A DNA stretch of 64,000 nt from a bacterium (GCA_029561455.1 JAKQIY010000044.1:1-64000), one strand, 5' to 3'; shown: positions 8,404-18,737, counted from the stretch's first letter. The notes: generated by a model not told the origin, from the sequence alone. Numbers and translations are program-made.

Positions 8404-11400
8404 ATGACATATTGGCAATGGTTTGGTTACAAGATTTATTTTAAAAGTAATATTTTCATTTTATCATGCCTGTTAATAGTTCAAATTAATAGAGTAAGCG
8501 CAAAAAATATTAATCTATCGCTCGATCCGGAACCCAACCGGATCAATGCAGTTCGGTTCGACCCCTCTTATTATTACAATTCTCCATTAAAAATTGAACA
8601 AATGGCAGCAGAACTGACCGATCAATGGAAAAGGCATGGCATTAATACAATATATTTTAAAGCATACGATCCTCTTTATGGAGCAAAATATAAAACCACA
8701 TATACGCTTAATACAGTAGCTGATTATGGTAAACTCGATTTATTAAAATATATCCTCAAAGCTGCGCATGAAAAGGATATGCAGGTTATTGCCTGGATTC
8801 CGGCGTTTCTGCATAAAGCTGCCTGGGAAAAACACCCGGAATGGCGTATTAAAAACCAGGATGGAAGCGATTACCAACTCACATCGGATAATTATCCTCT
8901 CTGTCCGGCAACCCCGGCAGTAAGAACGTGGTGGCTCGGTTTTATCCGTGACTTGATGAAAAATTATAAAGACCTTGACGGTATTGATATTGCCGAACCG
9001 ATCATTACCTGGAACGGTAATCACTGTTATTGTGATTATTGCCGGGGTTCACAGAGTACTCCGACGATCTCTGCTGATGGTCTTAATGAAACTATAACGC
9101 AAACGGTCGGCTTGATTCATTCTTATAAAAAAATTGCCAGTATTACCACTGTAGCTAGTATTCATGATAATGGTTCCATAATGTCACCCCGCGAACAGAT
9201 GAGTAAGACCGGTTTTGATCTGAACAGAATTTTAGATAATGAATTTAGGCCCGATTGGCTGAATGTTGAATTGATGTGGCAGCAATGGGCTAGTTTGCAT
9301 AATAATGATGTTGTATTTACCCCGGAATGGATTCGCAGCGCTGCTTATACTGTACTACAGCAAATTGATTCCAGAAGCAACGCCATAGCCCATGTGGAAA
9401 TTACATCTTTTCCCGGTGTTCGTGTGAATGCAGAATTGCTTTCGCAAACCATAATAAATGCCAAAGAAAGTGGTTTTGAGAATATTGATGTTTATGATAC
9501 CCATTTACTGGATTCCCTGCGCGCCTGGAGCGATATTGCTCCGGCGCTGGATTATGTACCACAAAAGAGAATCCTGGTGCTTTGTGACGGCAGGGGAGAA
9601 AATGACGCCCGACAGGTTGCCAGCTTGTTGAGCCATTTTAAAACCAGCGTAGAACTGCATTTTTTAAATGATAAAGACGACAATTTTTATATACCATTGG
9701 ATAGTATAGATGTGGTATTTTTTGTGGGGGTTGATCCGGCATTCACCATACCGGCCGGGGTTTTGCGTGACCTCCGCCAGTACCGGGGTACAATATGTTG
9801 GGTCCATTATGGGATTGACCAGTATCTGGGTAATTCGACTGCTAATCGTTACCGGTTTACCTATATACAAACAGCAAATGATTCCCTGGTTACTCGTGTC
9901 AACTACAAGGGATACGAACTGCCCAGAATCGATCCAACTTATGATGTGATATCGGTCAGTGATTCATCCCGCTGCAAAATTATGGCAGAAATGACCGACG
10001 GCACCCGTGTTCTACCTTACGTTGTACATTGCGGTAATTTATGGTATTTTGCAGACTTGCCGACAGCTTTTGTAACGGAAGGCGGGAGTTATATTGTGTT
10101 ATGCGATCTGCTGCATGAAATAGTTCGAGAGGATCATAAACCTAAAAAGCTGGCCATGGTCAGGATAGAAGATATTAGTCCGTTATCCGATATTGACGCC
10201 ATGAAAAGTGTAGCCAGGTACCTTAAATCGCAGGATGCACTATTTTCCGTTTCCCTGGTACCCTATTACCTCGATCCGGAATCCAATACCGCGGCAACAC
10301 TATCGGATATTCCGAAATTTGTGCAGGCAATCAATTTCATGCAAAAATCTGGCGGAACTGTGGTAATGCATGGTTCCACGCACCAATTCCGTGGCGAGAC
10401 CACTGCGGATTATGAGTTTTGGGATGGAATGACCTCCAGGCCATTGTTTGCCGATTCCCGCGAATATGTCCGCCAGAAAATTGAAACCGGTTTAAACGAA
10501 TTGAGGAAAAACGGCTTGTATCCGTTAGTGTGGGAAACACCTCACTATGCCGCCTCACAGCTCGATTACCCGGTGATCAATACTTTTTTCAGCACCGCGT
10601 ATGAACGCCGCCAGACCGTGGATTTACACGGTTCCGACCAGCTATTACCCTATATGATCTATCGACACACTTCAGGCGGCAAGGTCATTCCGGAGAATCT
10701 TGGTTATATCCCCCTGGAGTCGCCTGATCCCGGCCCCATGCTGCAAGCGGCGCGCAACAACTTGGCAATTCGCGATGGGGTGGCCAGCTTTTTCTTTCAT
10801 GTATTTGTCGATCATACGGCCCTGAAAAAGATCGTTCCCGGACTCAAACAAATGGGCTATACCTTTACCTCGCCGTGTTATACTAATAACCGGGTTCGGG
10901 ATAATAATTTTAATGTCATCAGCGGTCAGGGCGAGGTCGATCTCAGTCTCGATGGCGAATATTATCATGAGTTTTATGTGGATGAAAACGGAGTGACCAG
11001 GAATGAAAGTTATTCCGATTCTCTGCTCTATGGTGTTGTACAGAAACAGGTTACTATACCGCAAGGCAGTTACTTTGTAGCTGAAAAAGTAGCCGACCGG
11101 CCGGCATCATGGTGGCGAAAGACTATAAACAAGATAACTCCCTCTGTACCGTCTTTATCCAATACTGTTTTTACCGCCAACAACCAGTCACTGATGGATG
11201 CTGACGTATTACCGGTGCGGGCGGCTGTGGTTTTAGACAGCAGCGTTACCGGTGTTCCAGGCAGAGATCAATATAATTTTCTTAATGCCCTGGCGAGTGT
11301 GGGTATTGATGCTCAACCGATCAATATAACTGCTTTTTTAGAAATACCCAGGAATATCAATTTATTAATTATCCCGCAGGCGGCGGCCCGGAATTTAAGT

Positions 11401-13404
11401 GAGCATCAGAATTTGTTTGTTATACATGCTTTGCAAAACGGCTTGAATATTATCCTCGAAAAACAATCGCTGTTGAGCAATAATATCGGAATGGAATACA
11501 CCGGTGAATATACTATTGTCAAAAAGATACGTGATGAATATTATCCGCAAGTGGAAATGAACTGGAAGATTTCCGATTCATTGCAAGCGTTCTCCATGAG
11601 TGTCGATTATGAAACCTATTACAGTGATGTTGATTCCGAATGGCCGGTAATTATTGGTGGCGAATATGGGGATGGAAATTATCTGTATCTGGGAACATTT
11701 TTCGATCCGGGTACGAATGAAGGGTATGGCCGATTTCCATATTTCATTGACTTGTTGAAGAGGCATTTTAACTTTGCACCAACCATCCGGCGTAACAGTG
11801 TTGAAATTTATTTTGAGCCGGGCGACCGTGAAGATATTAGTGTTGAAGATTTGATAAAAATATGGCGCAATAATGGGGTGCGGCGTATTTATGTTTCCGG
11901 ATGGCATTTTTACGCCAATTATACTTATGATTATGAACGGCTCATCGAACTGGCCCATGAAAACGCCATGCTGGTCTATATTTGGCTTGAACTGCCGCAT
12001 GTGACTGATGGCTTTTGGGAGCAGCATCCCGAATGGCGGGAAAAGACCGCCACCGGCCGAGACGCGCAAATCGACTGGCGTAAAAACATGGCCCTGGAAA
12101 TTAAAGCCTGCAAGCAGGCAGTGTTTGCCGAATTAGACTCGGTTTTAAGCCGTTATGACTGGGATGGGATTAATTTCGCTGAATTGTATTATGAATCTCC
12201 AAAGGGATTTGAACAACCGGAAAACATGACGCCTTTTAATGACGCAGCACGAAAAATGTTTGCCGATGAATATGGTTTTGATCCCCTTTCTTTATTTGAT
12301 AAAAAATCCAAATTTTACTGGAAATTAAACCAGACAGCGGTGGACAAGTTTTGGTTATTCCGGGAAAACCGCATCATACAATTGCACAAGGATTTTCTTG
12401 AATTCCTGTATCAATTAAAAGAACAGCAGAAAAAGGATTGGGAGATCATGCTGACCACAGTGGATAATGTTTTTTCACCGGACGTGGGTCAGGGTATAGC
12501 TATCAATACGAGGCGGCTGCTGGAATTAGCCGGTACCTATCCATTTACCTTACAAATAGAAGATCCTTTGCCTTTGTGGTCCTTGGGGCCGGAGAGGTAT
12601 GTAAAAATATTGCAGGCTTATGCTCCGCTTGTGAAAGCCAGTTCACTGGTTCTCGATATTAACGTTGTGCCGATCCGCGATATGGATATTACCCTGGCGC
12701 CGACCAGGCAACCCACCGGGTTAGAATTATACAATCTGACAAGGGCCGCCAGTGGCATACTTAACCGTGTAGCTATCTATTCTGAAGCCAGTCTATACGA
12801 GATAGATTTCCCGGTTATTCCTTATGTGCTAGCCGGCCCGGCCCGTGAACGGCTAACAAATGAGGCATGGGAAGTGGAAACCCCGTTTACCGTTAATGCC
12901 TTGCTGGATGCCGATGCTCATAAAGATATACTGGTAAATGGCGTTATTTGGCCGGCATATTATCGCGGTCGGGTCATCATTCCGCCCGGACACCATAAAA
13001 TACAACCTGTATATGGTACCAGCCGATTTGTTAAACGTTTCAAATCCAATACGCGGCTGGTGGATATATCCGGAGAATTGCTTGCCGCCGCTTCCATTTC
13101 ACGCGGCCTCGAACTGGAATATGAATCCAATACTCCCAATATCGTTATTCTGACGGAAGAACCCCGCGAGGTTTACCTGGATGATACGCATTTTGTTGTT
13201 AAAGCATTACACGGTGAACAGGGGTATTCCATCCGCTTACCGGCGGGCAGGCATAATGTTAAATTTTATACCCAAAGCAAAGGCACACAGAGTCTCAAAT
13301 ATGCAAGTATGGTCATCTCCGGGTTTATAGTCATTCTCGGAGCTTTGGCCGGTATAGTACTGTCTTCATTATATATAAAAAGCTCAGTTCGACGCCGGAA
13401 ATGA
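8404..13404 (+). CDS. Giant membrane-anchored TIM-barrel/DUF2334 deacetylase/TIM-barrel fusion
   Basis: A 1666-residue exported protein that probably trims and deacetylates an exopolysaccharide during export. Domains in order: signal segment (about 15-34); GHL10-like TIM barrel (about 45-375, acidic residues in DGIDIAEP, D195 and E198); a Rossmann/glutamine-amidotransferase-like segment (about 390-570); a DUF2334 polysaccharide-deacetylase domain (about 580-830) with RIEDIS at 587-592, zinc motif HGSTH (H656, H660) and WETPHY (710-715). Then come a second Rossmann-like segment (about 935-1105), a second TIM barrel (about 1120-1450, E1260 in NFAELYYES), a beta-rich region, and a C-terminal membrane helix (about 1640-1660) followed by SSVRRRK. 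Both barrels contain HPEWR at the same place, so one is a duplicate of the other. The family parallels are PgaB, PelA and Bacillus YdaL. The GT2 synthase gene follows after 25 bases. Confidence 0.75.
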   Translation: MTYWQWFGYKIYFKSNIFILSCLLIVQINRVSAKNINLSLDPEPNRINAVRFDPSYYYNSPLKIEQMAAELTDQWKRHGINTIYFKAYDPLYGAKYKTTYTLNTVADYGKLDLLKYILKAAHEKDMQVIAWIPAFLHKAAWEKHPEWRIKNQDGSDYQLTSDNYPLCPATPAVRTWWLGFIRDLMKNYKDLDGIDIAEPIITWNGNHCYCDYCRGSQSTPTISADGLNETITQTVGLIHSYKKIASITTVASIHDNGSIMSPREQMSKTGFDLNRILDNEFRPDWLNVELMWQQWASLHNNDVVFTPEWIRSAAYTVLQQIDSRSNAIAHVEITSFPGVRVNAELLSQTIINAKESGFENIDVYDTHLLDSLRAWSDIAPALDYVPQKRILVLCDGRGENDARQVASLLSHFKTSVELHFLNDKDDNFYIPLDSIDVVFFVGVDPAFTIPAGVLRDLRQYRGTICWVHYGIDQYLGNSTANRYRFTYIQTANDSLVTRVNYKGYELPRIDPTYDVISVSDSSRCKIMAEMTDGTRVLPYVVHCGNLWYFADLPTAFVTEGGSYIVLCDLLHEIVREDHKPKKLAMVRIEDISPLSDIDAMKSVARYLKSQDALFSVSLVPYYLDPESNTAATLSDIPKFVQAINFMQKSGGTVVMHGSTHQFRGETTADYEFWDGMTSRPLFADSREYVRQKIETGLNELRKNGLYPLVWETPHYAASQLDYPVINTFFSTAYERRQTVDLHGSDQLLPYMIYRHTSGGKVIPENLGYIPLESPDPGPMLQAARNNLAIRDGVASFFFHVFVDHTALKKIVPGLKQMGYTFTSPCYTNNRVRDNNFNVISGQGEVDLSLDGEYYHEFYVDENGVTRNESYSDSLLYGVVQKQVTIPQGSYFVAEKVADRPASWWRKTINKITPSVPSLSNTVFTANNQSLMDADVLPVRAAVVLDSSVTGVPGRDQYNFLNALASVGIDAQPINITAFLEIPRNINLLIIPQAAARNLSEHQNLFVIHALQNGLNIILEKQSLLSNNIGMEYTGEYTIVKKIRDEYYPQVEMNWKISDSLQAFSMSVDYETYYSDVDSEWPVIIGGEYGDGNYLYLGTFFDPGTNEGYGRFPYFIDLLKRHFNFAPTIRRNSVEIYFEPGDREDISVEDLIKIWRNNGVRRIYVSGWHFYANYTYDYERLIELAHENAMLVYIWLELPHVTDGFWEQHPEWREKTATGRDAQIDWRKNMALEIKACKQAVFAELDSVLSRYDWDGINFAELYYESPKGFEQPENMTPFNDAARKMFADEYGFDPLSLFDKKSKFYWKLNQTAVDKFWLFRENRIIQLHKDFLEFLYQLKEQQKKDWEIMLTTVDNVFSPDVGQGIAINTRRLLELAGTYPFTLQIEDPLPLWSLGPERYVKILQAYAPLVKASSLVLDINVVPIRDMDITLAPTRQPTGLELYNLTRAASGILNRVAIYSEASLYEIDFPVIPYVLAGPARERLTNEAWEVETPFTVNALLDADAHKDILVNGVIWPAYYRGRVIIPPGHHKIQPVYGTSRFVKRFKSNTRLVDISGELLAAASISRGLELEYESNTPNIVILTEEPREVYLDDTHFVVKALHGEQGYSIRLPAGRHNVKFYTQSKGTQSLKYASMVISGFIVILGALAGIVLSSLYIKSSVRRRK

Positions 13405-13429
13405 TTGCAACAGATTAAAGGAGAACATT

Positions 13430-14710
13430 TTGCCCTTTTCACATGCCGTTCTGGATTTATTGTTTCTTGTCAGTGTTTCTATTACCTGGTTGATGATCGT
13501 TTACCAGCTATTTTTAACAATTGCGGGATACCGGTATCGTTCCAGTGTGAATGTGGAACAACAGGTTATTAACAGCCGTGAACTGAAACCGAAACCGGTT
13601 TCGATCATGATCCCGGCGCGCAATGAAGCGCTGGTTATTGAAAAGACCCTGGACCGCATATCCCGTCTGGATTATCCTGCTGAATTGATTCAAGTCGTCG
13701 TTATCAATGATGCTTCGACCGACAACACAGCGGAACTGGTGCAAAACCGGGCCGACAAGGATATGCGCATTAAACTGGTAACATTACCCGGCGATACCGG
13801 GCATGGCAAAGCATACGCGCTAAACCAGGGTTTGCAGTATTGTTCCCATGAAATTATTGCCATTTACGATGCGGACAATAATCCCCAGCCGGATTCGATC
13901 AAAATTCTGGTGCAATATCTTCAGAATGATCCTGAACTGGCGGCGGTTATCGGCAAGTTCCGCACGATCAACCGTAATAAAAACTGGCTGACACGCTTTA
14001 TAAATATAGAAACGATGGCCTTTCAGTGGATTTTACAGGCTGGACGATTTCAGGCTTCCAGGGTGGCTATTTTGCCGGGAACGAATTATGTGATCCGTAA
14101 AACCGTGTTATTAGAGTGTGGCGGGTGGGACGAAAAAGCCATAACTGAAGATTCGGAAATCAGCGTTCGTATTTATGAAAAGGGCTATAAAATTAAGTTT
14201 GTGCCGTTAAGCGTCACCTGGGAGCAGGAGCCGGAAAAACTGGCGGTTTGGGTGCGGCAGCGTACCCGCTGGGTACGGGGAAATAACTATGTGTTACGCA
14301 AGTTTGCTCCGGCTACATTCAAATTTAAAAGCAAATTCTTACTTATGGAATTCTTTTACTTGTTTGCGTTGTATTATTTATTCCTGTTGGCTATTGTCTT
14401 GTCGCATTCGCTATTTATTTTAAGCAGTCTTGGTGTTGTGGCATTAAATGTTCCCGGCCCTTATTTTGGAGTATGGGTGTCTGCGTTCGTATTGTTTGTA
14501 TTAGAAATTATTATAGTTTTATCTTATGAAGCGGAAGATTCGGGACTCAATATCCTCTATACGATTTTTATGTACTTTACTTATTGCCAGTTATGGCTGT
14601 ATGTGGTTTTCAAAGCGATTATTCTGGACGCACGCCGGCACCAGGTAGGGGTGTGGGATAAAACCGAAAGATTTTTGGTTGTGGAAACGGAGAAGGAACA
14701 CGTATCATAA
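13430..14710 (+). CDS. Processive GT2 polysaccharide synthase, membrane-bound
   Basis: Family 2 glycosyltransferase of 426 residues, like PgaC, YdaM and BcsA. It has an N-terminal membrane helix (about 9-30), then the catalytic domain with every processive-synthase motif: D94 in VINDAS, DAD at 147-149, TED at 239-241, and QRTRW at 277-281. Two or three membrane helices follow (about 305-400) and would form the export channel. It should polymerise a nucleotide sugar at the inner membrane and push the chain into the periplasm. The start is TTG at 13430, with AAGGAG about eight bases upstream. No PilZ c-di-GMP domain is seen. Its position between the deacetylase/hydrolase and a barrel protein fits a synthase-dependent secretion operon. 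Confidence 0.9.
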   Translation: MPFSHAVLDLLFLVSVSITWLMIVYQLFLTIAGYRYRSSVNVEQQVINSRELKPKPVSIMIPARNEALVIEKTLDRISRLDYPAELIQVVVINDASTDNTAELVQNRADKDMRIKLVTLPGDTGHGKAYALNQGLQYCSHEIIAIYDADNNPQPDSIKILVQYLQNDPELAAVIGKFRTINRNKNWLTRFINIETMAFQWILQAGRFQASRVAILPGTNYVIRKTVLLECGGWDEKAITEDSEISVRIYEKGYKIKFVPLSVTWEQEPEKLAVWVRQRTRWVRGNNYVLRKFAPATFKFKSKFLLMEFFYLFALYYLFLLAIVLSHSLFILSSLGVVALNVPGPYFGVWVSAFVLFVLEIIIVLSYEAEDSGLNILYTIFMYFTYCQLWLYVVFKAIILDARRHQVGVWDKTERFLVVETEKEHVS

Positions 14711-14727
14711 AGAGAACTGGATTCTAT

Positions 14728-15576
14728 ATGCAAGCATGGAGCAATACCGAAAGAAAGGTATTAACCGGAATTATATTTCAATTATTGTTGTATTCTGTAG
14801 TTTTTGCAGATATAAATGTTGGCAAAAAATTATTTGCTGAATGTTATGATGAAACTATCAATTTTCAGCGGGAAGGAGACAATACAATTACATCAGCCCA
14901 GGTATTGGAAGGTGTAAGATTGACTTTTCCCAAAATAACAACAATGGACATCTATTTAAAACAACGCTATGGCAGCGATGCCAACCGGGATTACTGGAAT
15001 AATCGCACCGAGTTGATGCTGGGAGCGCGGGCGCGGTTTTTTTCCAAGATCTACCTGGCTCTGTTCTATGAATATATCCGGGGATTTTATGTGAGTCGCA
15101 AGAACAGCGCATATCCGAATCCTTATGGCGACAGATACGAGGATGTCCGTTGGGGCTTGCTTTTTTGGCATGGTTTTGATAATGAGGAAGAACATAGCTG
15201 GAAAGAGCATATACCCTTGAGTTTATGGGATGAAATTTATGCGGATGCCATTTTTTATCAGCGTGACCGGCATAATTTTATATCTTATACCAATATTCGC
15301 GCCGGCAGCCGTTTGTTGCGGGTATATAAAACTGTATTTGATCCCTATTTTGTCTCTTATTATGGTATTGATAAAAATGGGGATTTTTGGAATAACAAAA
15401 TTGATAATGGATTTGGATTCCGTATAAAGCCATGGGCAGACCTGGAATTAAGCCTGTTTGTGGAATATTTGTATGGCACTTTTATTATGCGGCAAGGTGA
15501 TTACGAGAATCCTTATGCGAAAAATTATTATGACAGACGTATGGGGATTTTATTCTGGTACGGACTTGGTTTTTAA
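14728..15576 (+). CDS. Predicted outer-membrane beta-barrel of the exopolysaccharide operon
   Basis: A 282-residue protein with an N-terminal signal-like helix (LTGIIFQLLLYSVVFA), strongly alternating aromatic/polar strands, and a terminal phenylalanine, all typical of outer-membrane barrels. It contains an internal duplication: about residues 70-150 (YGSDANRDYWNN through WGLLFWHGF) match about 205-282 (YGIDKNGDFWNN through MGILFWYGLGF). By position it would be the export pore, as the barrel part of PgaA or BcsC is, but it lacks their TPR domain and I cannot name a family. It starts 17 bases after the synthase stop, with a weak ribosome binding site. Confidence 0.55.
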   Translation: MQAWSNTERKVLTGIIFQLLLYSVVFADINVGKKLFAECYDETINFQREGDNTITSAQVLEGVRLTFPKITTMDIYLKQRYGSDANRDYWNNRTELMLGARARFFSKIYLALFYEYIRGFYVSRKNSAYPNPYGDRYEDVRWGLLFWHGFDNEEEHSWKEHIPLSLWDEIYADAIFYQRDRHNFISYTNIRAGSRLLRVYKTVFDPYFVSYYGIDKNGDFWNNKIDNGFGFRIKPWADLELSLFVEYLYGTFIMRQGDYENPYAKNYYDRRMGILFWYGLGF

Positions 15577-15604
15577 TAGTATTAGTTATGAAAGGAGAAA
15601 TAAA

Positions 15605-17413
15605 ATGATAAAAAATTTCCGGCATATTTTACTAGTTACCGTGGGGTTATTCTTTAGTATAACCGCAATAACATTTGCCGATACTGCAGTTATCTGGTCT
15701 TATTTTACAGATTGGTATGTCAATTCGGTTGCTGTAATTCCAGACCTGAATAAAAATGGCTGCGATGATGTGCTGGCCGGGGTTTCGGATAATAAAGTTT
15801 ATTGTATCGACGGAGGCAGCGCTGTTGACGGTTCTTTGTTATGGTCCGCTTCTGTTAGCGCCGATGTGTGGGATGTAGCCGCAATTACCGATGTAAATAG
15901 CGATGGCAGGGATGATTGCCTGGCCGGAGCTGCGGATAATAATGTTTATTGCTTTTCAGGAAGTCCCGCTGACGGCGGGTTGCAACTCTGGTCTTATGCC
16001 GGCGGAGGTGATTTTTTCAGTGTAATTTCAATTAATGATATAAATAGTGATGGTTGGGTAGAATGTATTGCCGGTTGTACCGATAATTATGTTTATTGTA
16101 TTTCCGGCGGCAGTTCCGGTACCGGTCAACTTTTATGGAGTTTTGCCGCCGGTGACGGTATTAAAGATGTTGCCAATGCCGGTGATGTGAATAATGACGG
16201 TTATGATGATGTATTTGCAGTTTCTTATGATGATTATGTTTATTGTATTTCTGGCAAATTATCCGTTAGCGGCAGCCGGCAATTATGGCGATATAGTTCC
16301 GGGGATGTCCGTGTTGTTGCCACTATTAATGATGTGAACAGTGACGGTAAAAAGGATTGCCTGGCCGGAGGAATGAATGACCAGGTGTTGTGTCTTTCGG
16401 GGAGCGGTGGAGCGTTGTTATGGTCTTTTTCCGCCGGTTCGAATATTAATTGCATTACCTCTATTAATGATATCAATTCCGATAACAAACAGGAATGCGC
16501 TTTGGGTTCGGCAGACAACAAAGTTTACCTGCTCTCCGGCAGCAATGGTGCCAAAATTTGGGAAAAGTCTTACGATGGTGACGTGTGGAGCGTCGCTGCC
16601 GTTGGTGATGTTGATGGCGACAGCAAACCGGATTGTTTGGTTGGAACGGGTGATGATAAACTGGAATGCCTGAGTGGAGATTCCAAGGATACACCTACAG
16701 TGATCTGGTCGCAGAGTTTTGCCGGCTCGGTAAAATCAGTTGCGGTTCTTGATGATGTGAATGGGAATGGTGTTCAGGATGTAGTAGCCGGTTCGATGGA
16801 CTTTTATGTCAAGGCATTTGAAGGAAATGCCTCGGTTACGCCGGTGGAATTACAAAGTTTTACCGCCAAGATAACCGGGAATGATGTTGTATTACAATGG
16901 GAAACCGCCAGTGAAACCAATAATTACGGCTTCCAGGTGCAACGTTCCAGCAATAATTTTGATTATGTTACCATACAGTTTATACCCGGTAACGGCACCA
17001 AGGCCTCCCGGCAAAAATTTGAATTTATGGATACCAACCTGCAGCCGAATAAATATTATTACCGGCTGATGCAAATAGATAGCGACGGCACAGTTGCATT
17101 ACTGGATACTTTAGAGGTATCGATCCATTCGCCGGAAAAATTTGCCCTTTATGCCAATTATCCCAACCCTTTCAATGCCGGAACCACCATTGAGTATTCT
17201 ATACCTGGCAACGAGCATGTCGAAATTGTTATATGTAATATAATCGGTAGACATATTGCAACACTATACGACGGGCCGGGGCAGGCTGGGTTACATCGTA
17301 TTACCTGGGACGGTAAAGATCGAAATCGGTTACCGGTTGCCAGCGGTATATATCTCTGTATGATAAAGTACGCCGACCAGGTTAAAACCATAGCCGTTAC
17401 GCTGCTAAAATAA
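15605..17413 (+). CDS. Secreted beta-propeller protein with type IX-like sorting domain
   Basis: A 602-residue exported protein. The start at 15605 has AAAGGAGAAA before it and opens a clear signal peptide (cleavage after TITFAD or nearby); a longer frame from 15458 would overlap the previous gene. Residues about 30-430 are seven or eight repeats of the pattern D(V/I)NSDG..DCLAG..DN.VYC(I/F)SG, an FG-GAP/PQQ-like propeller. This is followed by an immunoglobulin-like module (ELQSFTAKITG through YRLMQIDSDG). The C-terminal sorting domain carries YANYPNPFNAGTTIEY and ends in SGIYLCMIKY. The domain suggests surface attachment or release through a Por-type system. In this operon it may hold or bind the polysaccharide at the surface. 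Confidence 0.85.
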   Translation: MIKNFRHILLVTVGLFFSITAITFADTAVIWSYFTDWYVNSVAVIPDLNKNGCDDVLAGVSDNKVYCIDGGSAVDGSLLWSASVSADVWDVAAITDVNSDGRDDCLAGAADNNVYCFSGSPADGGLQLWSYAGGGDFFSVISINDINSDGWVECIAGCTDNYVYCISGGSSGTGQLLWSFAAGDGIKDVANAGDVNNDGYDDVFAVSYDDYVYCISGKLSVSGSRQLWRYSSGDVRVVATINDVNSDGKKDCLAGGMNDQVLCLSGSGGALLWSFSAGSNINCITSINDINSDNKQECALGSADNKVYLLSGSNGAKIWEKSYDGDVWSVAAVGDVDGDSKPDCLVGTGDDKLECLSGDSKDTPTVIWSQSFAGSVKSVAVLDDVNGNGVQDVVAGSMDFYVKAFEGNASVTPVELQSFTAKITGNDVVLQWETASETNNYGFQVQRSSNNFDYVTIQFIPGNGTKASRQKFEFMDTNLQPNKYYYRLMQIDSDGTVALLDTLEVSIHSPEKFALYANYPNPFNAGTTIEYSIPGNEHVEIVICNIIGRHIATLYDGPGQAGLHRITWDGKDRNRLPVASGIYLCMIKYADQVKTIAVTLLK

Positions 17414-17435
17414 ACATTGAATAAGGAATTGATAT

Positions 17436-18548
17436 TTGGCTGGTAATTATAATAAAGTAATGGTCGTGTTCGGCACACGACCGGAGGCAATAAAAATGGC
17501 GCCAGTGGTGATGGAACTGCAACAACGTCCGGGTATTGAACCGGTCATTGTCGCCACGTCACAACACCGCGAAATGTTGCAGCAGGTGCTGGAATTGTTC
17601 GCAATTACCCCGGATTATGATCTGGATATTATGCAACCAAATCAAACATTAACCCAAATCGTCGAACGCGCCATGCGGGGCTTTCAGCAAGTGTTTAGCC
17701 AAGTGCGACCCGATCTGATTTTGGTGCAGGGGGATACGACTACGGCATTTATTGGCGCATTAGCCGGGTTTTATGAAGGTATAGCGGTCGGCCATGTTGA
17801 GGCAGGGTTGCGCACCGGCGATATTTACTCTCCTTATCCCGAAGAGGCGAATCGGAAAATGATCAGTGTGATTGCCACTCATCATTTTGCGCCAACTGAA
17901 GGTAATAAAGCAAACCTGCTTCATGAGGGCGCCGATCCTGCAGATGTTCAGATAACCGGCAATACCGGCATAGACGCCCTGCTCTATGTATTAAAATTTA
18001 AAGTATCCAACGGTTTTGCCGGACAATTTTGTCCGCCGGGGCACAGGTTGATCCTGGTAACAGCGCACCGGCGCGAGAATTTTGGCGAGCCGATCCGCAA
18101 CATTTGCCGGGCAATTCTGGATATTACTGCAAAACATCCGGATGTTGAAATTGTTTATCCGGTACATTTGAATAATAATATTCAACAGCCGGTTTATTCA
18201 CTGCTTGGGGGACAGGAGCGTATCCATCTGATAAAACCGGTAAATTATGGAGAAATTGCCTCCTTGATTAATGCATCATACCTGGTCCTTACCGATTCCG
18301 GGGGATTGCAGGAAGAGGCGCCTGCGGTCGGCAAGCCGGTGGTTGTGATGCGCACCGAAACGGAACGTCCTGAAGCCATTACCGCGGGCACTGCTGTGAT
18401 TGCCGGAGTCGAGACCGGGGCCATTTTTGCGCGGGTCAATGAATTACTCGTCGATTCGCAGGTTTATCAGCGGATGGCCCGGGCTGTTAATCCTTATGGG
18501 GATGGTCATGCGGCGCAAAGGATAGTGGATTTTATTGTTGCGGTTTGA
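17436..18548 (+). CDS. wecB: UDP-N-acetylglucosamine 2-epimerase, non-hydrolysing
   Basis: A 370-residue WecB/MnaA-type epimerase that interconverts UDP-GlcNAc and UDP-ManNAc. Family landmarks: VFGTRPEAIKMAPV at the N terminus, QGDTTT (D100), GHVEAGLRTG (E122), SPYPEEANR (E136), HRRENFG near residue 210, and the C-terminal LTDSGGLQEEAP and RTETERPEA signatures. Start is TTG at 17436 with AAGGA eight bases before it; an ATG at 17460 would clip the first beta-strand. It is the last gene of the tight operon and suggests that the exported polymer contains N-acetyl-hexosamine, which would also explain the deacetylase. Confidence 0.92.
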   Translation: MAGNYNKVMVVFGTRPEAIKMAPVVMELQQRPGIEPVIVATSQHREMLQQVLELFAITPDYDLDIMQPNQTLTQIVERAMRGFQQVFSQVRPDLILVQGDTTTAFIGALAGFYEGIAVGHVEAGLRTGDIYSPYPEEANRKMISVIATHHFAPTEGNKANLLHEGADPADVQITGNTGIDALLYVLKFKVSNGFAGQFCPPGHRLILVTAHRRENFGEPIRNICRAILDITAKHPDVEIVYPVHLNNNIQQPVYSLLGGQERIHLIKPVNYGEIASLINASYLVLTDSGGLQEEAPAVGKPVVVMRTETERPEAITAGTAVIAGVETGAIFARVNELLVDSQVYQRMARAVNPYGDGHAAQRIVDFIVAV

Positions 18549-18737
18549 TTTTTTGAATTTTATTAATAAACGGATTAGTATTTGGTTTGTTTACAGGACA
18601 ACTAACATTATATAGTATACATACGGATAAAATACTTGGCAGTGTAATACAGAGATTATCAATCCACTCTTGATAGATCACAATACATATTTTGTTGTTT
18701 ATATTATATCAATCGATATATGAATAGAGGAATTTTT

